DNA of 64,000 nucleotides from Klenkia marina (GCF_900101025.1 NZ_FMUH01000006.1:124001-188000); one strand, 5' to 3'. Positions 16,239 through 24,659 are shown, counted from the first letter of the stretch. The notes: generated by a model from the sequence alone, not told the origin. Numbers and translations: made by a program.

Positions 16239-16874
16239 GTGCTCAGCCTGGACGCCGCCGTCGACCTCACCCGCACCGGCGACGTGTGGCTGTTCCGGGG
16301 CGCCTCGGTCGCCGACCGGGCCATCCAGACGCTGACGAACTCGCCGGTCAACCACGTCGGCATGGCCGTCGTGCTCGAGGACCTCCCGCCGCTGCTGTGG
16401 CACGCCGAGCTGGGCAAGTCGCTGCCCGACGCCTGGACCGGGGAGCACCAGCGCGGCGTGCAGCTGCACGACCTGCGCGACGCGGTCTGCGTGTGGCGGC
16501 AGAAGTACGGCCAGCGGGCCTGGCTGCGCCAGCTGGTCGGCCCGGCCGACGACGGCGGCGTCACCCCCGCGATGGAGGACGCCGTGCTGCGGGCGATCGC
16601 CCGCAACGACGGCCGGCCCTTCCCGACCACCGCCCGACTGGCCCGCGGCTGGGCGAAGGGGCTGGTCAACCGCAGCACCGACGCCGAGACGGTCTTCTGC
16701 GCCGAGCTGGTGGCCGCGACCTACACCGCGATGGGCCTGCTGCCGGCCGGGCGACCGCTGAACTCCTACGACCCGGGCAGCTTCTGGTCCGGCGACCGGC
16801 TCGAGCTGGTGGACGCCCGGTTGGGGCCCGAGGTGGCCGTCGACGTGCCGGCCGCCGGGCCCTGGACCCGGTAG
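16239..16874 (+). CDS. Permuted NlpC/P60-like (YiiX-type) cysteine hydrolase, putative
   Basis: A 211-residue protein with the order of motifs seen in permuted papain-like (YiiX/YaeF) hydrolases. The early strand DVWLFRGASVADRAI is followed by the His-containing NSPVNHVGMAV (His about 40), and the Cys comes late in TVFCAELVAATYTAMGLL (about residue 150). Such enzymes cleave amide or ester bonds in lipids or peptidoglycan. No signal peptide is visible, so it is probably cytosolic. The GTG start has TAGGTT 6 nt upstream. Its last 109 bp overlap the end of the convergent RibD-like gene. Function is inferred only from motif order. Confidence 0.65.
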   Translation: MLSLDAAVDLTRTGDVWLFRGASVADRAIQTLTNSPVNHVGMAVVLEDLPPLLWHAELGKSLPDAWTGEHQRGVQLHDLRDAVCVWRQKYGQRAWLRQLVGPADDGGVTPAMEDAVLRAIARNDGRPFPTTARLARGWAKGLVNRSTDAETVFCAELVAATYTAMGLLPAGRPLNSYDPGSFWSGDRLELVDARLGPEVAVDVPAAGPWTR

Positions 16875-17386
16875 GTCGTCTGCACCATGCCGCCGCCGAG
16901 CACCTCGGTGGAGGTGTGCTCGAGGTGCACGTCGCCCGGCAGCGGGCCGAACAGGCTGAAGCCCTCGCCCACCAGCACGGGCACCCGCGACAGGGTGAGC
17001 GTCTGCACCCGGCCGCAGGCCAGCATCGTGCGCACCGTCTGGCCGCCGTCGACGTAGACCCGCCCGTACCCGGCCGCCTCGAGCGCGGCCACCGCCTCGT
17101 CGAGGTCGCGGTGCACCACGACCCGGGGATCGGCCGCCGGGTCGAGGGTGGAGCTGACGACGTGCACGGGCTTGCCCTGGTAGGGCCACTCGCCGTGCGG
17201 CTCGATCACCCGGTACGTGCCGCGACCCATGAGGAGCGCGTCGACGGACTCCACGAACGCGGTGAAGCCGGCGTCGCCGGGGGAGCCCGACCCGTCGGTG
17301 GTCTCGAGGAAGTCGAGGCCGTCGTCGTGGCGGGCGATGAAGCCGTCGACGCTGAGACCCAGGAACACGTGACCGGTGAACGTCAT
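16766..17386 (-). CDS. RibD C-terminal / dihydrofolate-reductase-like protein
   Basis: A 206-residue DHFR-like protein. The N-terminus HVFLGLSVDGFIARHDDGLDFL is typical of stand-alone RibD_C proteins; LLMGRGTYRVIEPHGEWPY and VYVDGGQTVRTML follow in the usual order. The conserved fold ends near residue 175, and the last 30 residues (Ser/Thr-rich) are encoded over the 3-prime end of the opposite gene. That tail may be non-functional read-on. It is a paralogue of the protein at 9708-10253. The substrate is unknown. Confidence 0.8.
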   Translation of the reverse strand: MTFTGHVFLGLSVDGFIARHDDGLDFLETTDGSGSPGDAGFTAFVESVDALLMGRGTYRVIEPHGEWPYQGKPVHVVSSTLDPAADPRVVVHRDLDEAVAALEAAGYGRVYVDGGQTVRTMLACGRVQTLTLSRVPVLVGEGFSLFGPLPGDVHLEHTSTEVLGGGMVQTTYRVQGPAAGTSTATSGPNRASTSSSRSPDQKLPGS

Positions 17387-17460
17387 GGCGGCACCCTCGC
17401 ACGGGCCTCCGACATTTCCCGCCCGGCCGGCGGTCCAACCGTGGCCCCACCCGATGGGGG

Positions 17461-17496
17461 GACGCGGAGAAGGTTGGGCGCAACCTTCCCCGCGTC
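17461..17496. promoter_or_regulatory. Hairpin upstream of the GGDEF-like gene
   Basis: A 16-bp stem with one mismatch: GACGCGG-A-G-AAGGTTG (17461-17476) pairs with 17481-17496 around a GGCG loop. It lies in the 128-bp divergent spacer, 18 nt before the rightward ATG, so it may be an operator dyad or a leader RNA hairpin. Confidence 0.6.
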
Positions 17497-17514
17497 GCGG
17501 CCGACATCGCGGGC

Positions 17515-17997
17515 ATGACCACCACCCTCACCGTCGCGGCCCCGGCCGTCGACCTCGACGCCGCGCTGCTGCCTGGCCCGACCGCGCTCCACCACCGCCT
17601 GCAGGAGCGCCTGGCCGCGGCCGCCGCGCAGCCGGGCTGCCTGGTGGTCGTCGGTCTGCTCCGCAAGGACACCGGGTGGCCACTGGCCGCCGGTGCCCTG
17701 ACCACAGTCACCGCCCTGCTCGCCGGCGCCCTGCGCGGTGAGGACTGGCTGGCCCGGGAGGACCACACCGAGTTCGGCGTGCTGGTGACCGGCAGCCCCG
17801 CGGACGCCGACACCGTCGCCGAGCGGCTCACCGGCGTCGTCACCGGTGCCGTCACCGGCCTGCACGCCTGCGCCGGGGTGGCCACCCTCGAGGACGGGCT
17901 GACCGCCCACGAGGTGACCCGCCGTGCCCTGCTGTGCCTGGACGCCGCCCGGCACCGCGGTCCCAACGCCGTCGTGCACTACTCCGGCACGCGCTGA
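17515..17997 (+). CDS. Stand-alone degenerate GGDEF-like domain protein
   Basis: A 160-residue protein that aligns by pattern to a diguanylate cyclase (GGDEF) domain. The conserved run of a helix ending LRxxDxLAR, then GGDEF, then xVLL reads here LRGEDWLAREDHTEFGVLVTG, so the active-site GGDEF is replaced by DHTEF. A later HACAGVATLEDG corresponds to the usual SxGxA strand and VTRRALLCLDAAR to the final helix. There is no sensor, membrane or EAL domain. It should not make cyclic di-GMP. A role as a receptor or regulatory relic is possible. The ATG lies 18 nt after a strong hairpin. Confidence 0.65.
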   Translation: MTTTLTVAAPAVDLDAALLPGPTALHHRLQERLAAAAAQPGCLVVVGLLRKDTGWPLAAGALTTVTALLAGALRGEDWLAREDHTEFGVLVTGSPADADTVAERLTGVVTGAVTGLHACAGVATLEDGLTAHEVTRRALLCLDAARHRGPNAVVHYSGTR

Positions 17998-18034
17998 CCC
18001 GCTGAGTCGCACCGACGTCGCCGGCCCACCGACT

Positions 18035-18075
18035 CCGCCGGCACCGGGGTGTTCCCCCACCCCCGGTGCCGGCGG
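18035..18075. terminator. Bidirectional hairpin terminator
   Basis: A perfect 15-bp stem, CCGCCGGCACCGGGG (18035-18049) with its complement (18061-18075), and an 11-nt loop. It lies between the convergent GGDEF-like gene and cydDC. Confidence 0.85.
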
Positions 18076-18086
18076 GCATCACCCCG

Positions 18087-21000
18087 TCAGACCCCGACCC
18101 TCACCCTCGCATCGAGGGTGAGGGTCGTGTCGTCGGGGCCGGCGACGGCGTCGTCGTGGGTCACGCAGACCACCACGCGCCCGGCCAGGGCCCGGCGCAG
18201 GTCGGCGACCAGCGCGGCGGCCGTCGGGCCGTCCAGGTGGGCGGTGGGCTCGTCGAGCAGCACCACGTCGCGGTCGGCCAACAGGGCCCGGGCCGCGGCC
18301 AGCCGACGCCGCTCGCCACCGGACAGCGCGGCCCCGCCGGACCCGACTGCGGTGTCCAGCCCGTCGGGCAGCCCGGCGACCAGCGGACCCAGCCCGCACA
18401 CGGTCAGCGCCCCGATCATCGCGACCTCGTCGACCGAGCCCCGTGGCCCGGCCAGCGCCAGGTTGGCCCGGATCGAGGACGCGAAGACGTGCGCCTCCTG
18501 CGGCACCCACGCGATCGCCGTCCGCAGGTCGTCGCCGACGAGGTCGGTGGCCGGCGTCCCGGCGACGTCGTAGCGGCCCGCCCGCGGCCGCAGCGCGGCC
18601 AGCAGCACCGCGAGCAACGTCGACTTGCCCGCCCCCGACGGGCCACGCACCACCAGCCACCCGTCGCGGTCGGCGGTCGACGACACCTCGCGCAGCACGT
18701 CCGGTCCACCGGGCCAGCCGGCGACGAGCGCCTCGGTGGTCAGCCGGTCCACGGGCACCGGGACGGCGGACGGGGTGGCCGGGTCCGGTGCCACCGGTGC
18801 GGTGCGGACGGCGTCCACCCGCGCCCGGACGTCGTCCCAGGCGCCGCGTCGTTGCAGTGACCCGACCCAGCCGGTGAGCGGCTCGGCGAGGGCCAGCGGC
18901 GCGAGGGCGACCACGGCCAGCACGGGTCCGGTGAGCCCGGTGGCCCAGCCGAGGCCGGCGGCCACGACGGCGGCCAGCCCCGTGCCCGCCGACACCACGC
19001 CGTCGGCCAGCGCGCCGGTGCGGGCGGCGCCGAGCGCGGCGGCTCGCTGGGCGGCGGCGATCCCGCGCACCCGGTCGCCGGCGCCCACGGCCAGCCCGTG
19101 CGCCCGCAGGTCGGCGGCGCCCTCGAGCACGGTGCTGGCGCCCTCCAGCGCGGTCACCCGCAGGGTGGCCTCGGCGCGGGCGGCGTCGGCGTCCACCCGT
19201 CGGTGCAGCAGCACGACCGAGCCGGCCACCACGAGCAGCACGGCGAGCACGCCGGCCGCGGCGGCCGGGGACAGGAGCGCGAGCACCCCGCAACCGATCA
19301 GCGCGGTGGCCGCGGCCACGGCCGGCGGGGTCAGCACGCGCACGGAGAGGTCCTGCAGCAGCGCGACGTCGCCGACCACGCGGCCCAGTGCCGTGCCGGG
19401 GGTGCGCTCGGCGGCGATGCCCTGCCGGGCCAGCGCCCGCCACACCGACACCCGGGTGCTCGACGCCAGCCGCAGCGCCGCGTCGTGGGCGGCCAACCGC
19501 TCGGCCCACCGGGCGACCGCCCGCAGCAGCCCGAAGCCGCGGACGCCGACGATGGCCACCAGCAGCGTCAGCACCGGCGGCATCTCGGCGGCCCGCACCA
19601 CCAGCCAGCCCGACAACCCGGTGAGCGCCACGCCGGCCAGCGCGGTGACCGTGCCGGTGCCCACCGCCCGGGCGAGCGCCGCCCGCGGCCACCCGGCAGC
19701 GTCGGTGCCGCCCGACCCGTCCGGAACGCCGGAGGCGTCGGCGGCGGCCGAGTGTGCAGTTGCGGTCGCCGGCGTCGGCGCGGCGGTGCGGGTCGCCGAC
19801 CGCAACTGCACAGTCGCAGGCACGGTCGAAGGCCCGGGCACGGGCGATGCGGGGGCGGGCGGTGCGGCGAGGGCGGGGAGGACCACCTCGCGGTCGGCCA
19901 GGGCGGCCAGCTCCGGGTCGTGGGTGACCAGCACGGTGGTCACCGTGCCGCGCAGGGCCGTGAGGACGGCGGTGACCCGGGCCGTGGCGGCGTCGTCCAG
20001 GTGGGCAGTGGGCTCGTCGAGCAGCAGCAGGCCCGCCCCGCGCCGCACCCGCACCAGCGCGCGGGCCAGGGCGACCCGCTGGAGCTCGCCGGGGGAGAGG
20101 GTGGTGCAGCGACGCCCCGCCAGCGATCCGGCGCCCACCCGGGCGAGGGCGTCGACCACGAGCCCCTCGGCGACGACCGCGTCGAGCGGGTCGGCGACGT
20201 CGATCCCGGCGTGCAGGCGCAGCTCGTCGGCCACGGTGTCGCCGACGGTGCGCGGGTGCTGCGGGACGACGGCGACGCGCGCGGGCACCCCGGCCACGGC
20301 ACCGGTGACCTCCGCCGAACTGGGCAGCGTGCCGGCCAGCGCGGCCAGCAGCGTCGACTTGCCCGATCCCGAGGCGCCGGTGAGCGCCACCAGCTGGCCA
20401 GGGTGCACCCGCAGCGACGTGGGCGGGAGGGCGGAGGCGGTGCGGCCGGGATGGCTCACGGCGAGGTCCTCGACCACGAGGTCGGCCCCGCGGGGGTCCT
20501 CGTCGTGGGACCCGGCGACGGGGGCCGAGGTCGCGGGGGTGCCGACGGGGGCTCCGGAGGTCGCGGTGGCGGCGACGGGAGCTGCGGAGGTCGTGGTGGC
20601 GGCGACCGCTCCGGCGGTCGAGGCGGCAGCGGGGGCGGCGAGCACGGCGCGGGCGTCGGCCGCGGCCTGCCCGGCGTCGGCGTTCGCGTGGTAGGCCGCG
20701 CCCAGCGCGCGGAGGGGGGCGAACGCCTCGGGGGCCAGCAGCAGCGCGGTCAGGCCGATGCCCAGCCCGAGGTGGCCGTGCACCAGGCGCAGGCCCACGG
20801 TCACCGCGACCAGGGCCACCGAGAGGGTGGCGATCAGCTCGAGCACCAGGGAGGAGAGGAAGGCCAACCGCAGCGTGGCCGTCGTCGTCCGGCGGTGGTC
20901 CTCGCCCAGGCGGGCCAGGGCGGCGGTCTGCTCGGCGGCCCGGCCCAGGCCGGTGAGCACCGGCAGGCCGCGGACCAGCTCGGCCACGTGCCCGGCGATG

Positions 21001-21599
21001 CGGTCCAGCGCCCGGGCCGAGTCGGCGGTGCGGTCGGCGGTGTACTTGCCGACCAGCACCATGAACACCGGCACCAGCGGCAGCGTGAGCGCGATGAGCA
21101 CCGCCGAGAGCCAATCGGTGCCCAGCAGCACGAGCAGCAGCACCGGCGGCACGACCAGGGTCTGCGCGAACGCGGGCAGGTAGGTGGCCAGCGCCGGCGC
21201 CAGGTCGTGCAGGCGGGTGGTCACCAGCACGGCGGCCGGCCCGGGTCCGCCGGCGGCCTCGACCGCGGCGGGGGAGGCGGTGAGCCGGTCGAGCAGCCGG
21301 CCGCGCAGCTGGTCCTCGCTGCGCCGGGCGTCGCGGGCGGCGAGCACCGCGCCCACCGACCCGGCCGCGGCGCGCACCAGGGCACCCGCGGCGGCCAGGG
21401 CGAGCGCGGCCAGCGGCGACCGGCCGTCGACCACCGCGGCGACGCCCTGCGCCAGCCCGGCGGCCAGCGCCACCATCCCGACGGTCTGCACCAGGGCGAC
21501 CACCCCGGCCCGGACGACGGCCCCGGTCACCCCGGGGACGCCGTCCAGCGGGGCGAGCGGACCGCGGGCGGTCGTGCCGCCGCTCGTGCCGGAGCTCAT
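18087..21599 (-). CDS. cydDC: CydDC fused ABC exporter for cytochrome bd assembly
   Basis: A 1170-residue fusion of CydD and CydC, the heterodimeric ABC exporter of thiols and haem-related ligands needed to assemble cytochrome bd. The first half holds a transmembrane domain (to about residue 320) and an ABC domain with Walker A TGASGSGKST, signature LSPGELQRVAL and LLLLDEPTAHLD. The second half repeats this with GPSGAGKST, LSGGERRRLAAARALL and LLDEPTAHLDG. The two halves are joined by an Ala/Pro/Thr-rich linker (about residues 580-640). The start overlaps the cydB stop (ATGA). Two repeats are embedded in the low-complexity linkers. The fusion is common in actinobacteria; separate genes are usual elsewhere. 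Confidence 0.93.
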   Translation of the reverse strand: MSSGTSGGTTARGPLAPLDGVPGVTGAVVRAGVVALVQTVGMVALAAGLAQGVAAVVDGRSPLAALALAAAGALVRAAAGSVGAVLAARDARRSEDQLRGRLLDRLTASPAAVEAAGGPGPAAVLVTTRLHDLAPALATYLPAFAQTLVVPPVLLLVLLGTDWLSAVLIALTLPLVPVFMVLVGKYTADRTADSARALDRIAGHVAELVRGLPVLTGLGRAAEQTAALARLGEDHRRTTTATLRLAFLSSLVLELIATLSVALVAVTVGLRLVHGHLGLGIGLTALLLAPEAFAPLRALGAAYHANADAGQAAADARAVLAAPAAASTAGAVAATTTSAAPVAATATSGAPVGTPATSAPVAGSHDEDPRGADLVVEDLAVSHPGRTASALPPTSLRVHPGQLVALTGASGSGKSTLLAALAGTLPSSAEVTGAVAGVPARVAVVPQHPRTVGDTVADELRLHAGIDVADPLDAVVAEGLVVDALARVGAGSLAGRRCTTLSPGELQRVALARALVRVRRGAGLLLLDEPTAHLDDAATARVTAVLTALRGTVTTVLVTHDPELAALADREVVLPALAAPPAPASPVPGPSTVPATVQLRSATRTAAPTPATATAHSAAADASGVPDGSGGTDAAGWPRAALARAVGTGTVTALAGVALTGLSGWLVVRAAEMPPVLTLLVAIVGVRGFGLLRAVARWAERLAAHDAALRLASSTRVSVWRALARQGIAAERTPGTALGRVVGDVALLQDLSVRVLTPPAVAAATALIGCGVLALLSPAAAAGVLAVLLVVAGSVVLLHRRVDADAARAEATLRVTALEGASTVLEGAADLRAHGLAVGAGDRVRGIAAAQRAAALGAARTGALADGVVSAGTGLAAVVAAGLGWATGLTGPVLAVVALAPLALAEPLTGWVGSLQRRGAWDDVRARVDAVRTAPVAPDPATPSAVPVPVDRLTTEALVAGWPGGPDVLREVSSTADRDGWLVVRGPSGAGKSTLLAVLLAALRPRAGRYDVAGTPATDLVGDDLRTAIAWVPQEAHVFASSIRANLALAGPRGSVDEVAMIGALTVCGLGPLVAGLPDGLDTAVGSGGAALSGGERRRLAAARALLADRDVVLLDEPTAHLDGPTAAALVADLRRALAGRVVVCVTHDDAVAGPDDTTLTLDARVRVGV
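18096..18126. terminator. Second perfect hairpin over the cydDC stop
   Basis: GACCCTCACCCTCG (18096-18109) pairs perfectly with 18113-18126 around a 3-nt loop. It encodes the last residues of CydDC (TLTLDARVRV) and sits beside the terminator at 18035-18075. Confidence 0.7.
19753..19812. repeat. 60-bp palindromic element inside the CydD-CydC linker
   Basis: TGTGCAGTTGCGGTCG (19753-19768) and its exact complement (19797-19812) flank a 28-nt loop. It falls in the linker between the two halves (about residues 596-615), a place that tolerates insertions. Arm length, loop length and the TGCAGTTGCGG core resemble the intergenic palindromes at 25.7-27.9 kb and 42.6 kb. Confidence 0.85.
20517..20603. 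repeat. Imperfect 30-bp tandem repeat in cydDC
   Basis: Three in-frame units (27, 30 and 30 bp) encode a VAATxTSxAP decapeptide repeat in a Pro/Ala/Thr-rich linker between the first membrane domain and the first ATPase domain of CydD. Confidence 0.75.
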
Positions 21600-22618
21600 G
21601 CCGCGGCGTGGTCGAGCTCGGGCTCGGCGGTGAGCCGCTTGCGGAACACCCAGTAGGTCCACGACTGGTAGCCCAGCACCACCGGCAGGCCGAACGCGGC
21701 GACCCAGGTCATGACGGTGAGGGTGTAGTCGCTGACCGACGCGGTGCTCACCAGGACGTCGAACGCGGGGTCGACCGTCGAGGCCAGCACCGTGGGGTAC
21801 CCGGCGCCGAAGATGGCCCCCGTCGAGGCCAGCAGCACCAGCGCCCAGCCGAGGAAGGCCTGGCCCTCGCGGTCGACCTTGAGCCGGGTCCAGGTGACCA
21901 CCACGGCCAGCGCGGCCAGCAGCCACAGCACGGTCGAGACCAGCCCGCCCGAGCGCAGCACGACCAGCCCGGCCCAGGCCAGCAGCGGCAGCGCGGCCAG
22001 CGGCGACCAGCGCAGCGCGAACGTCCGGGCCCGCAGCCGCAGCGGGCCCTCGGTCTTCAGCGCCAGGAACACCGCGCCGTGCACCATCGAGTACGCGAGC
22101 ACGGCGACGCCGCCGAGCAGGACCGGCCAGCCGAACCACGAGAACGCACCGCCGACGCGGTACCCGTCCGCGCCGATCGGCAGGCCGAGGGTGGTGGCCC
22201 CCAGCGCCCCGCCGATGCCGACCGCGGCGATGAGCGAGCCGGTGGTGATGACCCGGGTCCAGGCGGCGTCCCACCGCTCGTCGTGCTCCTGGTGCCGCCA
22301 CTCGAAGGCGACGGCCCGGATGATCAGGCCCAGCAGCACCAGCACGAAGGCCAGGTACATCGAGGGCAGCCAGCTGGCGTACCAGCCGGGGAAGGCGGCG
22401 AACACCGCGCCGACGGCGGTGATCAGCCAGACCTCGTTGCCGTCCCAGACCGGGCCGATGGTGCGCAGCATCAGGTTCTTGTCGGCACGCTTCTCGTCGG
22501 CGTCGCCGCGGGCGAGCACGGGCAGCAGCGCGGCGACGCCGAAGTCGAAGCCCTCGAGCAGCAGGAAGCCGGTCCAGAGCACCGCGACGGCGATGAACCA
22601 CAGGGTGGGGAGGTCCAC
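21596..22618 (-). CDS. cydB: Cytochrome bd quinol oxidase subunit II
   Basis: A 340-residue membrane subunit of cytochrome bd oxidase with about eight or nine helices. It starts DLPTLWFIAVAVLWTGFLLLEGFDFGVA, the canonical CydB N-terminus, and contains NEVWLITAVGAVFAAFPGWYA and a final YWVFRKRL. GTG 22618 has a GAGGAG site in the 10-bp gap after cydA, and the stop overlaps cydDC. It pairs with CydA to form the oxidase core used under low oxygen or when the cytochrome c branch is blocked. Confidence 0.95.
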   Translation of the reverse strand: MDLPTLWFIAVAVLWTGFLLLEGFDFGVAALLPVLARGDADEKRADKNLMLRTIGPVWDGNEVWLITAVGAVFAAFPGWYASWLPSMYLAFVLVLLGLIIRAVAFEWRHQEHDERWDAAWTRVITTGSLIAAVGIGGALGATTLGLPIGADGYRVGGAFSWFGWPVLLGGVAVLAYSMVHGAVFLALKTEGPLRLRARTFALRWSPLAALPLLAWAGLVVLRSGGLVSTVLWLLAALAVVVTWTRLKVDREGQAFLGWALVLLASTGAIFGAGYPTVLASTVDPAFDVLVSTASVSDYTLTVMTWVAAFGLPVVLGYQSWTYWVFRKRLTAEPELDHAAA

Positions 22619-22628
22619 GTCTCGCTCC

Positions 22629-24194
22629 TCAGTACGCGAACTGGAGGACGTCGTCGCTGGCGTCGTCGTCCGGTCGGGTGGGGGGTGGGGTGTCGTCGTC
22701 GTCGTTGCTCTTCCCGCCGCCGATGCCCGGGGCGGCGGTGGTGTCGCCCTCGGTCACGCCCTTGCGCACGAAGCGCACGATGAGCCCGACCTCGATGACA
22801 GCCAGCACGCCGTAGAGCACGGCGAGGCTGATGAGCGAGGTCCACACCTCGGCGGCGGTGATGCCCGGTGATACGGCCTGGGCGGTGAAGAAGTACACCT
22901 GCTCGGCCCGTGGCACGTCGGGGTTGGGGTAGACGACGAAGGGCTGGCGGCCCATCTCGGTGAAGATCCACCCGGCCGCGTTGCCGACGAACGGGGCACC
23001 GACGGCCAGCAGCGAGCCGTACACCCCGATGCGCGAGGTGGGCACCCGGCCCTTCCGGGTCGACCAGAGGGCGTAGGCGGCGACCGCGGCGGCCACCATG
23101 CCCATGCCGATCATCAGCCGGAAGCCCCAGTAGGTCACCGCGAGCACCGGCGTGTAGTCGATGGGCTCGCCGGCCTTGTCGCCGAAGCTCGGGTCGTCGG
23201 GGTAGGTGGCGCCGTACTCGGCGGCGTACTGCTCCTGCAGCTGGTTGACCCCGGGCACCGGGCTCTCGAAGTCGCTGTGGGCCAGGAAGCTGAGGATGTA
23301 GGGGATGGTGAACGAGTGCACGTCGTCGCACTCGTTCGAGCCCAGCTTGTTGAACGCGAAGATCGAGAAGGACGCCGGGGCCTCGGTCTCGCACAGCGCC
23401 TCGGCCGAGCTCATCTTGAGCGGCTGCTGCTGGTACATGAGCTTGCCCTGCCAGTCGCCAGTGAGGGCGGTGAGCGCGAAGGCGGCGAGGGCCACCCAGC
23501 CGCCCAGGCGCACCGACCGGCGCCAGACGGCGTGGTCGACGTCCTCGGTGCTCTTCTCGGCGAGCTTGCGCTTGCGCAGGTGCCACAGGCCGATGCCGAC
23601 CAGCAGGGTGCCGGCGACCAGCAGTGCGGCGACCATCGCGTGGGTGAAGGCGGCCAGGGCGGTGTTGTTGGTCAGCACCGCCCAGAAGTCGACCTGGCGG
23701 GGGCGGCCGGTCTCCTGGTCGACGACGACGCCGACCGGGTGCTGCATCCACGAGTTCGCCGCGATGATGAAGTAGGCGCTGATCGCCGAGCCCACGGCCG
23801 CAGCCCAGATGGTGGCCAGGTGCAGCTTCTTGGGGATGCGGCCCCAGCCGAAGATCCACAGGCCCAGGAAGGTCGACTCGAGGAAGAACGCGAGCAGGGC
23901 CTCCAGCGCCAGCAGCGAGCCGAAGACGTCGCCGACGAAGCGCGAGTACTCGCTCCAGGCCAGCCCGAACTGGAACTCCTGCACCAGGCCGGTGGCCACG
24001 CCGAGCACGAAGTTGATCAGGAAGATGCGGCCCCAGAACCGGGTCATGCGCAGCCACTCGGCGCGGCCGGTGCGCACCCACATCGTGTGCATGACGGCGA
24101 CCAGCAGCCCCAGTCCGATGGTCAGCGGGACCATCAGGAAGTGGTAGACGGTCGTGATGCCGAACTGCCAGCGAGCGATCTCGAGCACGTCCAC
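22629..24194 (-). CDS. cydA: Cytochrome bd quinol oxidase subunit I
   Basis: A 521-residue CydA, the quinol-oxidising and haem-carrying subunit. The early ARWQFGITTVYHFLMVPLTIG carries the haem b595 His, THAMVAALL and KLMYQQQPLKM carry further ligands, and GWIFTEMGRQPFVVYP is the family hallmark. The Q-loop is of the short type and has two cysteines 20 residues apart, as in the mycobacterial enzyme, where they form a disulfide. The C-terminus has an unusual Asp-rich tail (KSNDDDDTPPPTRPDDDASDD). The start is GTG 24194; another GTG two codons later is possible. It faces the BlaI gene across an operator pair. Confidence 0.95.
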   Translation of the reverse strand: MDVLEIARWQFGITTVYHFLMVPLTIGLGLLVAVMHTMWVRTGRAEWLRMTRFWGRIFLINFVLGVATGLVQEFQFGLAWSEYSRFVGDVFGSLLALEALLAFFLESTFLGLWIFGWGRIPKKLHLATIWAAAVGSAISAYFIIAANSWMQHPVGVVVDQETGRPRQVDFWAVLTNNTALAAFTHAMVAALLVAGTLLVGIGLWHLRKRKLAEKSTEDVDHAVWRRSVRLGGWVALAAFALTALTGDWQGKLMYQQQPLKMSSAEALCETEAPASFSIFAFNKLGSNECDDVHSFTIPYILSFLAHSDFESPVPGVNQLQEQYAAEYGATYPDDPSFGDKAGEPIDYTPVLAVTYWGFRLMIGMGMVAAAVAAYALWSTRKGRVPTSRIGVYGSLLAVGAPFVGNAAGWIFTEMGRQPFVVYPNPDVPRAEQVYFFTAQAVSPGITAAEVWTSLISLAVLYGVLAVIEVGLIVRFVRKGVTEGDTTAAPGIGGGKSNDDDDTPPPTRPDDDASDDVLQFAY

Positions 24195-24235
24195 CGCGGC
24201 GGCCTCTCTGCCTGTCGTACGATCGGTCGACTTCT

Positions 24236-24276
24236 TTCTACGCCATGTAGAACCAGAATTTCTACTGTGCGTAGAA
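24236..24276. promoter_or_regulatory. Two identical dyads, probable BlaI operators
   Basis: TTCTAC-N5-GTAGAA occurs perfectly at 24236-24252 and again at 24260-24276, with centres 24 bp apart. It lies in the 117-bp spacer between divergent cydA and the BlaI-type gene. TACTGT (24263-24268) inside the second copy could be the -10 of the BlaI gene. A BlaI dimer per dyad would repress both directions; binding is inferred from the TAC/GTA core typical of the family. Confidence 0.7.
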
Positions 24277-24311
24277 GACGCGCCGGTGATGTACGAGACA
24301 GGGGGGCGGAC

Positions 24312-24659
24312 GTGGAGTCGCTGGGGGAGCTCGAACGGGCGGTCATGGACCGGCTCTGGGCGCAGGGGGCCGCGCTGTCGGCGGCCGAGCTGCGCGACGC
24401 GCTGGCCGACCGGGGGCTGGCGCTGACCACGGTGCACACCGTGCTCAGCCGCCTCGAGGGCAAGGGTTTCGTGCAGCACGACGACGCCCGGCCGCGCCGG
24501 TTCGCCGCCGTCGCCAGCCGCGAGGAGCACGCCGCCGGCCTCATGCACGAGGTGCTCGGCCAGGCCGCCGACCGGCAGGCGGTGCTCGCCCGGTTCATCG
24601 GCTCGGCCACCCCGGGCGAGACCGAGATGCTGCGCGCCCTGCTCGCCGACACCCCCTGA
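24312..24659 (+). CDS. blaI: BlaI/MecI-family winged-helix repressor
   Basis: A 115-residue BlaI/MecI-type repressor. It begins SLGELERAVMDRLWAQG, the BlaI signature, has a winged-helix domain with LTTVHTVLSRLEGKGFV (recognition helix, about residues 40-55), and a short dimerisation tail. BlaI proteins are released from DNA by cleavage, classically by the M56 protease BlaR1. An M56 gene follows 69 bp downstream. The GTG start follows a GGGGGG site. The divergent cydA gene shares the two dyads, so control of the bd oxidase is the likely role. The dimerisation region is shorter than in staphylococcal BlaI. Confidence 0.85.
   Translation: MESLGELERAVMDRLWAQGAALSAAELRDALADRGLALTTVHTVLSRLEGKGFVQHDDARPRRFAAVASREEHAAGLMHEVLGQAADRQAVLARFIGSATPGETEMLRALLADTP

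Noticed and set aside
24236-24276. tRNA-like or attenuator structure in the cydA spacer.
   Set aside because: The two dyads are identical protein-type operators separated by 24 bp; no cloverleaf or terminator pattern is present.
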